This document shows positions 25,571-38,606 of a stretch of 64,000 nucleotides of DNA, piece by piece. Each line of letters opens with the position of its first letter. The stretch's first letter is position 1. The stretch comes from Hyalella azteca (taxonomy: Eukaryota; Arthropoda; Malacostraca; Amphipoda; Hyalellidae): contig NW_025934720.1 in the NCBI RefSeq assembly GCF_000764305.2, forward strand, positions 682,001-746,000. Reading direction: 5' to 3'. The translations under genes were made by a program, and so were the position numbers. The notes under the pieces are model-generated. The model was not told where the DNA came from and made no database searches. It saw only the letters and a list, made by a program, of their open reading frames with translations.

Positions 25571-25820
25571 GGCCGGATTATCAAAACTTCGTAACTTTTT
25601 GTACCTACGACAAAAAAGTTATGTGGTACGTAAGTACACCCTAATTTTGGCATTATCAAAACTTTCGTACGCAAGTCTTAGCTAAAAGCCTAAATTTTTA
25701 TCCCGCGCAAATGTTCACGCTCAAATGTTTTGATAATACCACCGCTAGTATTACGTTGTCATAGCAACGCCACTCGTAAGTCGATTTTGCGTACTTACGA
25801 AGTTTTGATAATACGGCCCC
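25571..25820. mobile_element. MITE with GGCCGnATTATCAAAAC inverted ends and nested inner copies
   Basis: The left end ggccggattatcaaaacttc and the right end (complement ggccgtattatcaaaacttc) form 25-26-base inverted repeats with one or two mismatches. Inside, the core TATCAAAAC recurs in direct (about 25654) and inverted (about 25730) orientation, each next to cgtac- or gcgtg-like sequence, as if one element had inserted in another. The right end has two extra G (ggggcc). No clear target duplication, no coding sequence. Confidence 0.55.
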
Positions 25821-27133
25821 TGAGGCTTTCTTGCGCCGTAATGAATAACATTTCACTGTTTTAATTAAGTTGATGAGTCACAGAAAAAAATCCTCCTTAT
25901 TTGAAGCATATTGAGGGAAGTTATTGAAATGGTCGGAAAACATGAATTTTTCATTCATATGTGATTGCTATCTAGTGGGTCAGGATCCAAAAGGCTCCGT
26001 CAAAGCAATACTTTTCGGATCAAAATAAATTTCAAAGGTTAACTTACAGAAACACTGTAAGTTGAGGTTTACAGAAACACTCTTGTTTCTGTATTAGAAT
26101 TTGCTGGCCTACAAATTAACATAAATTTTCTCTGATCGTTCATCGTCAGAACAGCTTTATTATGTTATCTATTGTTTTAATTAAGGTGTGAATAAAATTT
26201 ATAAAGATGAAACCTTCCTGTGAGGGCACGAACTTAATTGTTTCTATATTCGGGCACATAACATGTGGGGAGTGAGGGGAGCGCAGAACATGAGGGGAGT
26301 GAGGGGAGTGAGGGGAGCACAGAACATGAGGGGAGTGAGGGGAATGAGGGGAGCGCAGAACATGATCGGAGTGAGGGGAGCACAGAACATGCGGGAAGTG
26401 AGGGGAGCGCAGAACATGAGGGGAGTGAGGGGAGCGCAGAACATGAGGGAAGTGAGGGGAGCGCAGAACATGAGGGGAGTGAGGGAAGCACAGAACATGA
26501 GGGGAGTGAGGGAGCGCAGAACATGAGGGGAGTGAGGGGAGCGCAGAACATGAGGGGAGTGAGGGGAGCGCAGAACTTGAGCCCAGCAACAAAACTTTGC
26601 AATGCAGCAGCAACGCAAGCAATACAATTTGGTATGCAGACAATTCATTGTACGCTGTATGAAAGAAAACAGGGAATAGCGCTTATACAAAGCCAACTAT
26701 TTCTTTTGTTTTGTGTTCAAAATTGATAGTTGTTGGTTGTTGGTATTCATACATGCAGTGCTTCTACAGTTCTTAGACTAAAAGTCAACATATAGAATTA
26801 TAATTTGTTTGTTGTATAATTCAGAATAATAATTTGTGATGGACTACATAAATAATGCAGTCAATAACTCATTCACTCAGTGGCCCTTGTGTGAATGTTT
26901 TTTTTAAATGAATTGCAAATAACAATGATGGAGGCACTTCTGTCTACATGAAGTCAACTGTTCTTCAAGAACATACTTTCTCGTAAAAAATTTCGAAATA
27001 ATTTCGTTGTAATTTGTCATTCCTAATGAAAAAATAATTTTCCAGATACAAGTTGCAAGAAGTGACAAATTGAAAGCATTTACCAGGGTTGGAATCTCAG
27101 GGTGATGAAGAAGGTAGAAGAGGCAATAAAAAT
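25821..27133. other. No gene outside the 26.3 kb minisatellite
   Basis: Flanks of the 25-bp array show no supported exon. 'gttacttacagaaacact'-like duplicates occur near 26040-26090 (cagaaacactgtaagttga, cagaaacactcttgtttct). Confidence 0.45.
26260..26578. repeat. 25-bp minisatellite, purine-rich
   Basis: About a dozen units of gcgcagaacatgaggggagt gaggg, with variants (cac for cgc, cgg for ggg) and some unit-length changes. The + strand is G-rich and contains many GGGG runs, so G-quadruplex formation is possible. It gives overlapping open frames in several phases on both strands (up to 165 codons), all repeat artefacts. Confidence 0.88.
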
Positions 27134-27691
27134 AAAGTCTCGACTACAAGCGATCACTTACACGAGACAGCTTAAACTATACACAACTGCACTGCCTACA
27201 CAGTAACTTAGCCCACACAACTGCCCTGCCTACACGGTAACTTAGCCCACACAACTGCCCTGCCTACACAGTAACTTAGCCCACACAACTGCCCTGCCTA
27301 CACGGTAACTTAGCCCACACAACTGCCCTGCCTACACGGTAACTTAGCCCACACAACTGCCCTGCCTACACGGTAACTTAGCCCACACAACTGCCCTGCC
27401 TACACGGTAACTTAGCCCACACAACTGCCCTGCCTACACGGTAACTTAGCCCACACAACTGCCCTGCCTACACGGTAACTTAGCCCACACAACTGCCCTG
27501 CCTACACGGTAACTTAGCCCACACAACTGCCCTGCCTACACGGTAACTTAGCCCACACAACTGCCCTGCNACCCCACAACTGCCCTGCCTACACAACAAC
27601 TTGACCCCACAAATGCCCTGCCTACACAACAACTTGACCCCACAACTGCCCTGCCTACACAAGTGAGGCCCACAGTCCGACACCGCGAGCT
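27134..27691. repeat. 34-bp minisatellite inside a dispersed repeat
   Basis: About eleven near-identical 34-base units (acacaactgccctgcctaca then cggtaacttagccc) run from about 27180 to 27569, followed after a single N (27570) by a variant unit with caacttgacccc. Flanks on both sides match the 15.4 kb repeat. The high identity indicates recent expansion. An apparent minus-strand 77-codon frame (27480-27713) is only repeat translation. Confidence 0.85.
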
Positions 27692-30600
27692 GTGCTGAGA
27701 GCCTCAGTAACAAGACCTACAAGGCCTAAGGGACTACAAGCCAAGGAACACTTCCGGCAGGCCGATGCAGGCATGTAATGAGAAAAAATTAGAGCTAGGT
27801 AAAAATAATAATGTTCTGCGAATAGGCTAGATTTCTGTAGAACTTTACATACTAATCGAAATGCTTTACAATGATTAAGCTGCAATTCAAGGTAAGTCTC
27901 AGTAAATTAGATTTCTCGCGAGTTTTTCTTGTGACAGTTGGTAATTTATAACTTAAATTCCGTTAGAAAAAAATATTTTGCGCTACAAATGCAACTCGGA
28001 TCTTTTTAAATTGAATTTCGTTTTCTCAATGGTTCTTATTTTCATGGACGAGGTGAAGAAACTCATCTTCCATCACAAGGTGAACGGAAATTCAAAGAAG
28101 ACAATGTTGATTTTCGAACGAAGACGCAGCGCTGGCTATTTATAAACTGAGCTGGGTTTTTCGTGATGGTAGTTTTTTAATGTTAAGCTTACAAAAGAGA
28201 TGAGGGTTGCTACAACATCTAAAAGAAGAATCTCTTTCATCTACTGTGATGAGCGCCGTGAGACCTGAAGATTTAAAAATATTCTTGGAAGCTTCCAAGC
28301 CGGAGGAAGTTCACAGAGAAGAAAATAGGGTCCTAGCTTCAGGCCAGAAGATATTTGCACAATTGGCTTAAAGTTCATAAAAAACGCTATGGTTGATATG
28401 AAATTTATTTGAAATTAAAATTTACAGTAATTCATGAAATTGTAATAAAAAATTAAATATAAACCGTAAAACAAAGCTAGTCGAGAGAACAATGTTCATC
28501 CCAAAATGAATACATAATGAAAGCAAAATTCTTACAACGAATTCAATGACAGATTCTAGCAATTTACAACTTTTTGATTGATGCAATTATTGAGTCCCCA
28601 GTAATTAAAAAATATAATAATTCTCTGCTTATAAAAAATTACTGTTTAACCGTTCCGTAGTTTACTAATCCTAGTATTAATATTGTTTCCTATGATACCA
28701 CATCACAAAAGTAAAATGAAATAAATGCTTTAATTAATATCAAGCATCACAATTCGCTGAAATTATCCTGTAAAAACATGTAAATTCCATCAAATAGCGT
28801 CAATTGTATTCAGCTTCGGGAGTCATTCACCTACCAAGATCGCGATATATCCCTGCCAATAATTAGGTAAGTAACTATCCTATAAAAACTATCCTATAAA
28901 AAAGCATCCAATAAAGAATGCTATTTATCTAATAAAAAAACCGGACATTGCAGCAAAAATCGTTCCTAAAAAACAAGTATGCAGTGCATGTCGGTTTCAC
29001 GCGGCCGTTCCGAGAGTGAGACGCTAGCGCGCTTGACTTGACGTGAGAACCTTTCATGTGCGCGAGAAATATGAATCCTGAGGCGCAATTACAACACAAT
29101 CAGCAAGCGCGACAATCTCTGTGGATCGGGTGAGGAAAAACAAATATTGTTGAATCTACTCGCCTCTTGTGGAGCAGCAGAATTAAAAAGGCGAATTACA
29201 TGTGTCAAGTTGAGTTAGAGAATTAAATTGACCTTTTCGAAATATAATTTACAAAACAGATTGCACTGAGCTGGTGATGCATTACTTTCATAGATTACTC
29301 AAATTTAATATTTAAACCCTTAGATTAATCCAAAATTTCATTACTTCTAATTATAGAACAGAGGCTAAATCTTCATTAAATTTCTACCGCAATCTTCACT
29401 TTGTTTATATTATCATTTACCGCTGTTTAAAGTTGTACATAATTAAATAAAAAAAATCAGCTATACCTACAATGAGTATTTGTATTAAATCTGAATAAAT
29501 CACTTTTCAGCACGAAACAATATCTGAAACATAATGTAAGCAGTGATTGGCACCTAACTTTCCATACCACACTGCATTAGTGAATAAAAAGTGCGATTAA
29601 ATGTATTCATGTTTAGAATCTGCGTGTGACAGAGATTAAGTTAAATTCTAATGGGTAGCAGTGGCCAATTTCACAACGGGAAAAAAATGACGTTTTCTCT
29701 CATGAGAAATGGTAAATTTTTTAACCATTTTCTTTGCTTTCAAATTCTTGATAAGCTGCGATAGTTCCATGTTTTTGATTTATGCTTATAAAATTACTTT
29801 TTTGTACTTTTTACTTCTTATTTACAAATCTGTCATTGCTTGAATCTGGTAACACAAAAATCCCATTAGATTAAAACTAATTTCCAGTGAAAAGCTACGG
29901 CACTCAGTGATTTTATTAGCTATCGATATACTATATCTGTTGGTGATAGTGGCTGATAATTCCTCGATGTGATTGCAGTTCAAGGCCAAATTTATGTTCA
30001 ATCACGACGCAAAGAGTGAATCTTCAAATGTTAATGATAATTCTTAAGCTCGAAGCGATTTAATTACATACAATTTGGATGTTTATATGAAGACGCTCTC
30101 TGCTTTTCTTGTCAGTAACTAAGGCGAATCAACAATAAAATGTACCAAATTACAGAAAATAATAACGAGGCAATGAATAACACGTGGTAAGCGATATTTT
30201 TATTCTACGAACAAAACACTATGTCTCGTATTTCATCTTGTTAATTTACTCCGCAATAAATCAATCAATTAATGGAATTTTCACGGTATTTAATAATTAC
30301 ATTATACTTCATGTTCATGTTTCCAGATTAGTTAATTTTAAACACAAAACTTCAACAGAAAGCTCTTCAAGAAAAGTTATCCATCCCCATGGTTGCAACG
30401 TATCCATGTGAATTATTTACTAATAACGCACAAACAGACGTTTTTGTTTATTACGAGTCGTTTGTTTTAACTGTTCTTTATTAGATTGCAGTGAAATTTC
30501 AAACTACAAATCAGACTCGTCAATTAGATCGCATGATGAGTAAACTGGTAACAATGCTATGTTGGTACTGTGAGACCATTAAAAAATGCGTGGTGCTCAA

Positions 30601-31030
30601 ATGGCGCTCTAACCTAGAATTCTTTCATTAAAACAAATATGCATTAGGAAAAGAGTGCAGTTCAAGCCGATTTTAGCTTTAAATTTAAACGATCGCTCAA
30701 ATAGCCGAATATAAATGTCGATCAACGCCTCGATTCTAAATTTGGTGGTAAGGGAAATTGAACGCATCCGATAAAATTTGCCGTTGTTTGCAACGAAACG
30801 GCAAAAAAGAAATGAATTGTCTGTTCATTACATATCAATTAATTAAAAGAGAGAAGGAAAATAAATTAACATGACGAGAGTTTTATTCAAAAGTACCTTA
30901 CGTCCATGTTGAATAAATCACCCAAAATTGATAAATTTTTTCAACAAAATCAAAATTCGGCCATTTTCTCTGTTTGCAAGAATTTATATCATTAGTGTGA
31001 TCAAATAGCAAGTTAATCACACAAAAATAA
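27692..31030. other. No supported gene
   Basis: A CpG-rich patch at about 28990-29130 includes ATGAATCCTGAGGCG and an open run to a GTGAGG, possibly a tiny first exon (MNPEAQLQHNQQARQSLWI), but nothing else supports it. The remainder is AT-rich. Confidence 0.4.
29710..29765 (+). mobile_element. Degenerate fragment of the same terminus family
   Basis: The sequence cattttctttgctttcaaat followed by tcttgataagctgcgatag aligns with the constant end of the family (gttttctttgcttttaaatt, ccttgtgaacttgcgatata) with several changes. No flanking duplication is visible. Confidence 0.4.
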
Positions 31031-31427
31031 GCAAAGAAAATGCCACGTAAATTCACCTTAGCCTCATTAAAACTACAAGAAAGTGCGACGTTCGGATCCA
31101 AAGTCGGAATGTAATTTTAAAATTTCGAGTTCAACGTATTGGAGGATCTTGGAATCGCGGCATATTTTTAAACAGAAACTTCGCTTTGACAAAGCTTACA
31201 GTTCTTATCCTCTCGAAATTATTAAATGACAGGTTTCTAAGTATTTTTTATGTATATTTAATCTTACAGTTCTTATTTTCTTGAAATTATTAAACGACAG
31301 GTTTCTTTGTATTTATGTGGACATTTACGTTTCTGTTGACCGTACTTATATTTTGTTGAACTGATGATGGAGCTTATCTCCGGAACGTTTCGTGCGATAT
31401 ATTGAATTTACGTGGCGTTTATTTTGC
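31031..31427. mobile_element. Diverged relative of the inverted-terminus family
   Basis: Inverted ends gcaaagaaaatgccacgtaa (from 31031) and its imperfect complement (31403-31427) enclose about 350 bases. The right part again has CTGATGA (31361-31367), a hairpin GGAG-CTTAT-CTCC and GGAAC, the ribozyme-like box with one base changed. The loop differs from the gap copy while the stem is kept. The interior holds a 68-base tandem duplication (31195-31316). This is probably an old subfamily. Confidence 0.45.
31195..31316. repeat. Two-copy tandem duplication, 68 bp
   Basis: cttacagttcttat begins at 31195 and again at 31263; both copies continue with gaaattattaaa, gacaggtttct and gtattt. They lie inside the diverged inverted-terminus element. 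Confidence 0.6.
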
Positions 31428-31850
31428 TTTCACAGTCGTGATTCGCCTGCCTGTTTTCATCAAATATTGCACAGGTATATTTCATCACCAAATATTGCAT
31501 GTAGGCTGAAATATTTAAGAATATCCCCTGTTTGAAAATTTCTTACATTTCAATTTTATACATAATTATATTTTTCAAAATTACAATTTTACAATTATAT
31601 TTATGCAAAATTAGCTTCGGAAAACAATTACTTTATAATTTTACAACTTTAATTCAATAGCCCCAGAGTTGGTATGAGCCGAAGGGTGAGAAATTCTTTT
31701 TCGCGGAGCCCACAGAAGGCATCGCTTTTATTCCGCACCGTAAAATTGAGATGACGCGCGCGCGTCGAAGTTCCGGAAGCTCGTGAACAAGCGCACAGCT
31801 ATCCGCTTTAAGACGGTGAGACGGGTTGGTGCATCGACGGCTGGCGCTGA
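31428..31850. other. No supported gene
   Basis: AT-rich to 31660, then a GC-richer stretch leading into the 19-bp array. A 156-codon minus frame (31728-32198) begins in the array and is an artefact for most of its length. Confidence 0.5.
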
Positions 31851-32232
31851 TGCACCACTAATGTTGTGATGCACAAAATGTTGTAGAGCACCATACACGT
31901 TGTAGTGCACCGTAAATGATGCAGTGCACCACATATGTCGCAGTGCACCACAAATGTTGCAGTGCACCACGAAAGTTGTAGTGCACCACACACGTTGTAG
32001 TGCACCACAAATGTTGTAGTGCACCAGAAACGTTGTAGTGCACAACAAATGTTGTAGTGCACCAGAAATGTTATAGTGCACCAGAAATGTTATAGTGCAC
32101 CAGAAATGTTGTAGTGCACCAGAAATGTTACAGTGCACCAGAAATGTTGTACTGAACCGCAAATGTTGTAGTGCACCACGAATACGGTGGTACAGCACTT
32201 ATGTTGTGGTACACCTCTAATGTTATGGAGCA
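31851..32232. repeat. 19-bp minisatellite (gttgtagtgcaccagaaat)
   Basis: Around nineteen units of 19 bases; spacing is visible at 31997, 32016 and 32035. The central units are nearly identical and the outer ones decayed (atgttgtggtacacctctaa). Because 19 is not a multiple of three, open frames exist in several phases; these are artefacts. Confidence 0.85.
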
Positions 32233-35200
32233 CCATTTATGCGGTAATTTGAGATATTTGAAGCAATTCCGGATATAATGCCGATCAATTTTTTGTTTAG
32301 ATGGGAAGGCCCTCAAATGAAAATGGCCTTAGTTAACTGTTTATCAATTCAATTCTTGTTCTTGCAGGTTTGTACACATTTTAACGTTTTCGTCGGTCTT
32401 TCTTCTGAAAAACCTGCAATGGTTGTATCCTAATTAAATAGTGGCAGATTGAAGACAAATTTGGCCGATTAACTCCCAAAAGATTTATCATATGACGTGA
32501 ATAATAAATCGGTAGATAGCATGATTAACCACAAGAACCGGGAGAAATTTACATGTAAATAATGCGATTACGTCAATACCGTGTTTAAAAATGCTAATGT
32601 GTTACTTGAAAATAATAAAAAATTAAGTCTTTGACTTTAACCAGAATTTGCAATACATATTGTTTCATTTTTACATCATCTCAGAGAAGCTTAGTAAACT
32701 GCTGTTATAAATAAAAAGCAACGTGAGCAGTTTCCGCTATAACTGATACGTATTTTTTAGACTCGCTTAATGCTGTTAAAATATCGTCATCTGGAAGTAG
32801 TAAATCTTCAAACCAAATACATCAATTTATTTATGACAATATAAAAGTAGGAAGTTTCTAAAGAAAACAAGTTCGATATTTTTCTCACCGAAAAATTGAA
32901 TTTCTATTTTTAATAGTTCTTTTCATCATGTGTGTATTTCAAAAAGGGTGTAAATTTGTGGGACTAATTTAGAAGGTGGAAATATGTTCAATATGATAAT
33001 GTGTATCAAGGGAATGGTGATTAATGACGGTGGAGACCAAGTGCGTGCATTTTGATTGATGCATTTTGATTTTATGATCGATAAGTTTGCTATCAACTTC
33101 AATTAGTTAGTCTAGCAGATTTTACTTTTTTTGGTATAGAAATTTCCATTTTTTATTTTTTTATTTTTATTTAGAGAAAAATCCGCTAATGTTTTTTTTT
33201 TGCAAACACGGACTGACACGCTCATTTATACATGAAAAATGGACGGTTGCATTTTAAGAAAGTTTTTCGCGTTTGATGTCATTGTAAACTATACCATTGT
33301 CCAACCATGGTTTTATTCACAGATCCTTAATATGAACATGATGGCTTATACAATCTTAAGCTGATATGGTATTCGCGTCATTGTCCGAGCTATGTAACAG
33401 CAGAAACTAAACGAAATTGTTTCACCTCTTTTCATTTCAACCTAGCTTTTGAATTTAAATATTACTTTTTTCAACGTTTCCGAATAAAGATGTAAATGGA
33501 ACGGCAGAATGTTCAACTTTGATTTCGTTAGCTGCTCTTGTTATTTGCTCTTTTTATTGCTCTGAAGTTTTATCGAATATGTTTCTCCGCTTCATTTCAT
33601 GCAAATCATTCGGAATGTTGCGCATCAAAGTGCCGACCGTATAGAAGACTTAATGAACTATAAAATATTTATAATAATCGTTTCAGTATTGCAGCGCAGC
33701 CAGCTGTGCATTGATCCTACTCATCACATTTGCCGGCTGTTCCTGAAATAGGTAAATGCGTTTTGGTAGTGCACAAAATATTACGGATTTCGCTTGTCCT
33801 AATAAGCTTGTGGCGGTATTAAGTCTAACATTTAAAGTAAGAAATATTCATTTACTAGCAGATTAGCCAGGCTTCTCTCGGGATAAATAATTCTTGCAAC
33901 TAGACAATCTTATAATTCCTACTTCCGTTATCCCGAACCTCATCATCACGAATCCTGTTGATAATTTTGATGCTAGAGGACTGTAATTACTGAGAGACAA
34001 GGCTAGCCCACATTTTGCAAGGAACGTACATTCATGTTTTGTCCTGAAATTGCAAGATAACTTAATCATCTTCTTCTCAATAAATGTTCCTATTCCAAAG
34101 TAAGTAACCCATTTGAGCTTAAATCAATGTCAGTACTGAACTTTTGCAAGTCACCGTGCGTAAATATTACAGTGCCAGGTACCTCACACACACAAACATT
34201 GCCAACATATCTAATATCGTAGTAACAAGAAAATTTTTTCCCAAGATTTTAGGTGCTTTTTCCTATGATATCCTGCCTAGTCGTGCCAATACTTCTACTA
34301 GAGGAAATTCAGTAAATAATTTAAGCTAAGTGCGTGTGTTGCTTCTATATTGCAGGCCATCGCGCAAGCCGCATGCTAATGAGCTTGGGTGCAATTGCTC
34401 TATTTACAGAACGCGTTGCAAAACATCAGTTCTAATTTGGCTCTCAGCTGTAGATTTGGCTCGGGGTACTTTTATACAGGAGGTGAGGTGGGACTCGTGC
34501 ACGGTTTCTTAAATGGAACGGATATATAATTATGAAAATACAGAGCTAAAAACGTTGAGATTCTCTTTAATATTTAATCATTTAATGTACTGGATTTGAC
34601 TATGAGGATCATTATGGTTAGGGAATGATTAGCGTGAGACATTGTGTAACGATTTGCAGTCGATTAATTCGGCATCGGCATTTTTTTCTCATCAACATTC
34701 GCATTTTCAGGGCAGTGCGTTAAAATTAAAAGTGAATGCGCGTTTCAAGTATCACAGATCGAATGTGATAATATCCTAGACCAGCGTGTGTGACAAAAAT
34801 TCATTTTTCACATCAGAAGCATCAGAAGTATTGTTAATTCATTTGGTAGACAGGTACCCGGACTTATGTCAATATGCTTCATGTTTTAGGCTATAATTAA
34901 AATGGGAATCAATGTGCATTGATTCAAGTATTTTCATGAACGTGAATCAACGCTCCTGCACACTTGCTTCTGAGTGAACGCGGATGAACGTGCGTGCAGA
35001 AGGCAAGGACTCGAAAATGAAGTCAAGCCTAACGAGGCTAAAAGCTGGGTAATAACCAGCCACGGCCCCGCTAAAAACAGGGAAAAAATGTCCGGTCCAG
35101 GGCACACCATACAAAAATTGTCTGCACCATACCAACAGTGAGGTAAATAACTACCAGCCACAGTGCGCGGTTTATTCTTTGCTCTCGTTTTTTCATCTTA

Positions 35201-37130
35201 GCCAAACTACCTCAAAATGAATTACTTAGACGAACCTTTTAGTGAGAAAAGTCACAAATACCAACATTAGTTCAGCGCCTGGACTTATTTCTGTAAAGAG
35301 AAGTACATATTTTATTGTATTGCTAGATTGCTGTGTTTGAGTTGTGTTCCATCCTGTCGGATTAATTAAATTAGATCCCCAAAAAATATGAAGGTGCCAA
35401 AAAATTTAATTCAAATTTATTTCTTGAATGAAAATATCTTGAATATTTATTTTCTTCGGTGAAATTAAACGGCACTTCAGTTTCTGAATGAAAAGTGGCA
35501 CTCAGAAATGTTAAGCTCATGCGCCCCAAATATATTGCCTTGTGAAATGTAGGAGAGTATCGGAACAAATCGCTATCATAACTGTTTCAAATTACACGAA
35601 AATCAAATCCCGATGAAAGCCATCAAACATTTTTAGGCGAATGCGATCTGTCATATTGCGTCCAGGATGCGAATAATTGACAAAGTGACATCACTTCATA
35701 AACGCGTCATTGCAGCGAAGTTCAGCAGTAAAAGTATCTGGAATTGTAATTACCGAGTGGAGTTGGGAAAGCAATTAACGGTGTTTGTTGGGGACATTAC
35801 TCAGGGTATCAAGTTGCGGGCTCACAGAGTGGCTGATGCAGCACTGAATATCAATGGCACAACCGATGGCCAAGTTAGGGAGGAAGGTCGGCATAACTTC
35901 GTCAGCTTGCATAAACAAGGACTCCTTTGCATACCAGCCTTCAGTATGGGGACCCTGTAGCTTGGTATTTAATGAGTGTATAGTGCATTGACGGTGTAGT
36001 ATGTAATGATGGTGAACATATATTATTGTAACATTTAACAACGATGAACGTAAAATAGAGTCGTATTTAATACAAATAAATTCATTTAGTTTACTACAGC
36101 ATAATAGTGAAACAGAAATGTTGTAGTGCGTAATAATAGTGAACCGAGAATAGCGTTGCATGTAACAATAGTGAATTGCAAAAAATGTTTTGGTATAGAA
36201 GGAAAAAATTAGAAGTTATCCATTAATAAATTAGATGCAACAATTGTGATGCGTTTTCCGTTGTACCAGTAAAGTACATTTTTTAAATATCGTCTGCTGT
36301 CCAACTCCCAGCAGGCTATTGAGTACCATGCATTTCATCACAGAATAAAGTTGAAATTTAACTGTAAATGTAAGCGCAGTGGAAAGATCCCGGAGAAAAT
36401 AGAAGGATAGGAGTTTAATAGGTCAAGGAAGATTTATTTCGCTGAGCTAAAGAGAAGATAGATCATTGCAACGATTGGCGCTTGTGGTCCGAATAAATAC
36501 ATGCGAGGCAGTAAAGAGTTATTCAATGTCTTAGATTTACTACAAATTAATTAACATTGAGACTTATTTGTGATGATCGTGGTTCAAACGGGGGATTGTT
36601 TTTTATACTGCAATAATTCGTCATTTAGCCATTTTGAAGTGTTTTTTTTTAGAACTGAAGATAAAGTGTGTTAAAGAACATTTCTTTTAATATCATTCTA
36701 CAGAAGTGAAGCATTAGGCATACTCACTACACAAAACAAACTGCATACAATTGATTATTTAGGATTTTAGTCCGAAATGGGGAAATTATTTTGTACATAT
36801 GTCGAAAATTAATAAACCCCTTACGTCACTTCTCATGAAAGATAAATATATAAAGCTGAAAGGCCCCAAAACAATCATTTCGTTTGTTCTAGGACCTACA
36901 GTGAAGGTAAACCGCTCTTTAGAAACGTGCAACAGACTTCAGAGCTCGAGCGTTTGAACTTCCTTCTATTTGGTTGTATATCCTTGCCAGGTGTGTTTGG
37001 CCTAAACAAATTATGACCAAATTTCTGCGTCTGACTAATACTATTGCTTTCGTTTAGAGATTGTGAGGGCTCCTTTCAAAGCGATCTGTGCACAATACAG
37101 CGCACAGGATTGTGAATCCCAGAATGTGGG
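32233..37130. other. No supported gene
   Basis: A + frame at 35667-35960 (97 codons, RVELGKQLTVFVGDITQGIK) overlaps a 128-codon minus frame; neither is recognised. Near 35970-36180 decayed gtagtgcgtaataatagtga motifs resemble the 19-bp array at 32 kb. A duplicated 'aaccagccacggcc / ctaccagccacagtg' pair is near 35055-35165. Confidence 0.4.
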
Positions 37131-37291
37131 ATAGCTATAGCTACGTGCTGAGTTGTGTAGCTATACTACGTGATGAGTTGTGTAGCTATACTACGTGATG
37201 AGTTGTGTAGCTATAGCTACGTGCTGAGTTGTATAGCTATACTGCGTGCTGAGTTGTATAGCTATACTACGTGCTGAGTTGTATAGCTATT
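37131..37291. repeat. 25-bp tandem repeat
   Basis: Six or seven units of agctatactacgtgatgagt tgtgt with variants (agctatagctacgtgctgag). AG|CT-rich palindromic core tagcta. Confidence 0.8.
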
Positions 37292-38606
37292 TTGCTAAGC
37301 TACAAAAACTGACCTTGACTTGAGCGGCTAAAAATTTTAATATATATATATTTTTTATATATAAATAATAAATAGACGAATTTTTAAAATCTGCCAAATG
37401 AATTGTGTCAATCGATTACGAAAACTTCTCAATGATCGATTCGGTTTCACATGGTGTGTCTAATTAATTTATAAACATATGTGAAAATAAGACTTAATTT
37501 TAGTTCTTATTCTGCGGACAAATTATTGGTTTAGGGATTCCTAGACATTTGTTTACGCGCCAGAAGAAGAAAAGATCCGCAAGCTAGGATCAAAGCCTCC
37601 ACTGCGGCACCGACAGCACTTCTTTCTCGGGTTGAAAGAACATCAGCAATAAACCTGATCCCAAGCACGAGTGAATTGCCCTATAACATGTCAGATGGGA
37701 TCTCGAGTTTCCAGCGCTACACCAACGGATTCAAGCGATCGCGCTGCGCTAAACGAACATCGTATGCGCGGCCGCTGCGGGAGACAACATTTCAGTGCCA
37801 CATTATTCCGGTATGCGTGATCGAAGGAATACCGCTTGCAAGATTTTACGAGTAAAATCGTTTTCCGATGATGAGATGAAGCTGTGGTTAACATTAGGGA
37901 TTAAATTAGTTTGAAATTGATTCTTATGTTGTTTCAGTTAATACAAATGCTTTTAATGAGAATTTATTCGTTTTCAAATCTCAATCAATTTAGTTTAGTC
38001 AAAAGACTGAAAGCAGTGATCTTAACCGGATAAAAAAATATATGAGGGGCTGAGGGATAAAGCTCTAATCACTTATTATATTTTCCTGGCAATATGGTTA
38101 CTACCGCATTCAGCAGTATGTGCCCTAAATAAAGGCATGTGCATAAAATGTTGTTGCATCAAGCTTATTCATATTTTTGTGAATATCCTAAGGTATTGCA
38201 TCTATATACAGATATGATTCTAGTAGAGCAACTCGAATAACAGTTCCAGGCAGTGCAGCTAATCCCAGTAATTCAATAAACAAAAACCGTGATACACACA
38301 TTGCTGAGTGCATAAGAATAGCTCAAGAGAAAGATTACATTAGAGTAGCACTTTTCTAAGCAACATCCAGCGATGATGCGTCTTAATGTTCCTACATCAG
38401 TCGTCCCCACACCTTTCCTGAATCTATTATGACCAACGGCGGCCGTTTTGCCCTTGCGACTAGTCATTGTACATGAACTTTTTGTATTAGAACAAATTTT
38501 TCCGTCGTATAGACAAATTTAGTAGCATCATTCATAAGGCACTGAGGGACGCGCTCCAGGTTATGAGCCGTGGAAGCATCAGTGCCGGAGCTACGAACTC
38601 TTTTAC
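37292..38606. other. No firmly supported gene
   Basis: AT microsatellite near 37339-37370. GC-richer parts at 37560-37890 and 38380-38600 contain minus frames of 64-73 codons; they may be further exons or UTR of the minus-strand gene, but splice sites are ambiguous. Confidence 0.35.

Noticed and set aside
26146..26726. Frames of 87-165 codons on both strands encoding Ser/Pro/His or Gly/Glu repeats
   Set aside because: They are translations of the 25-bp minisatellite, open in several phases at once.
27177..27661. CRISPR-like array at 27.2 kb
   Set aside because: The 34-base units abut without variable spacers; it is a plain minisatellite in a eukaryotic genome.
31728..32198. 156-codon Cys/His/Thr repeat protein
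   Set aside because: Translation of a 19-bp tandem repeat; the period is not a multiple of three and all phases are similar.
37690..37790. tRNA-derived SINE promoter
   Set aside because: The minus strand has gttggtgtagcgctgg, similar to an A box, but no proper B box follows.
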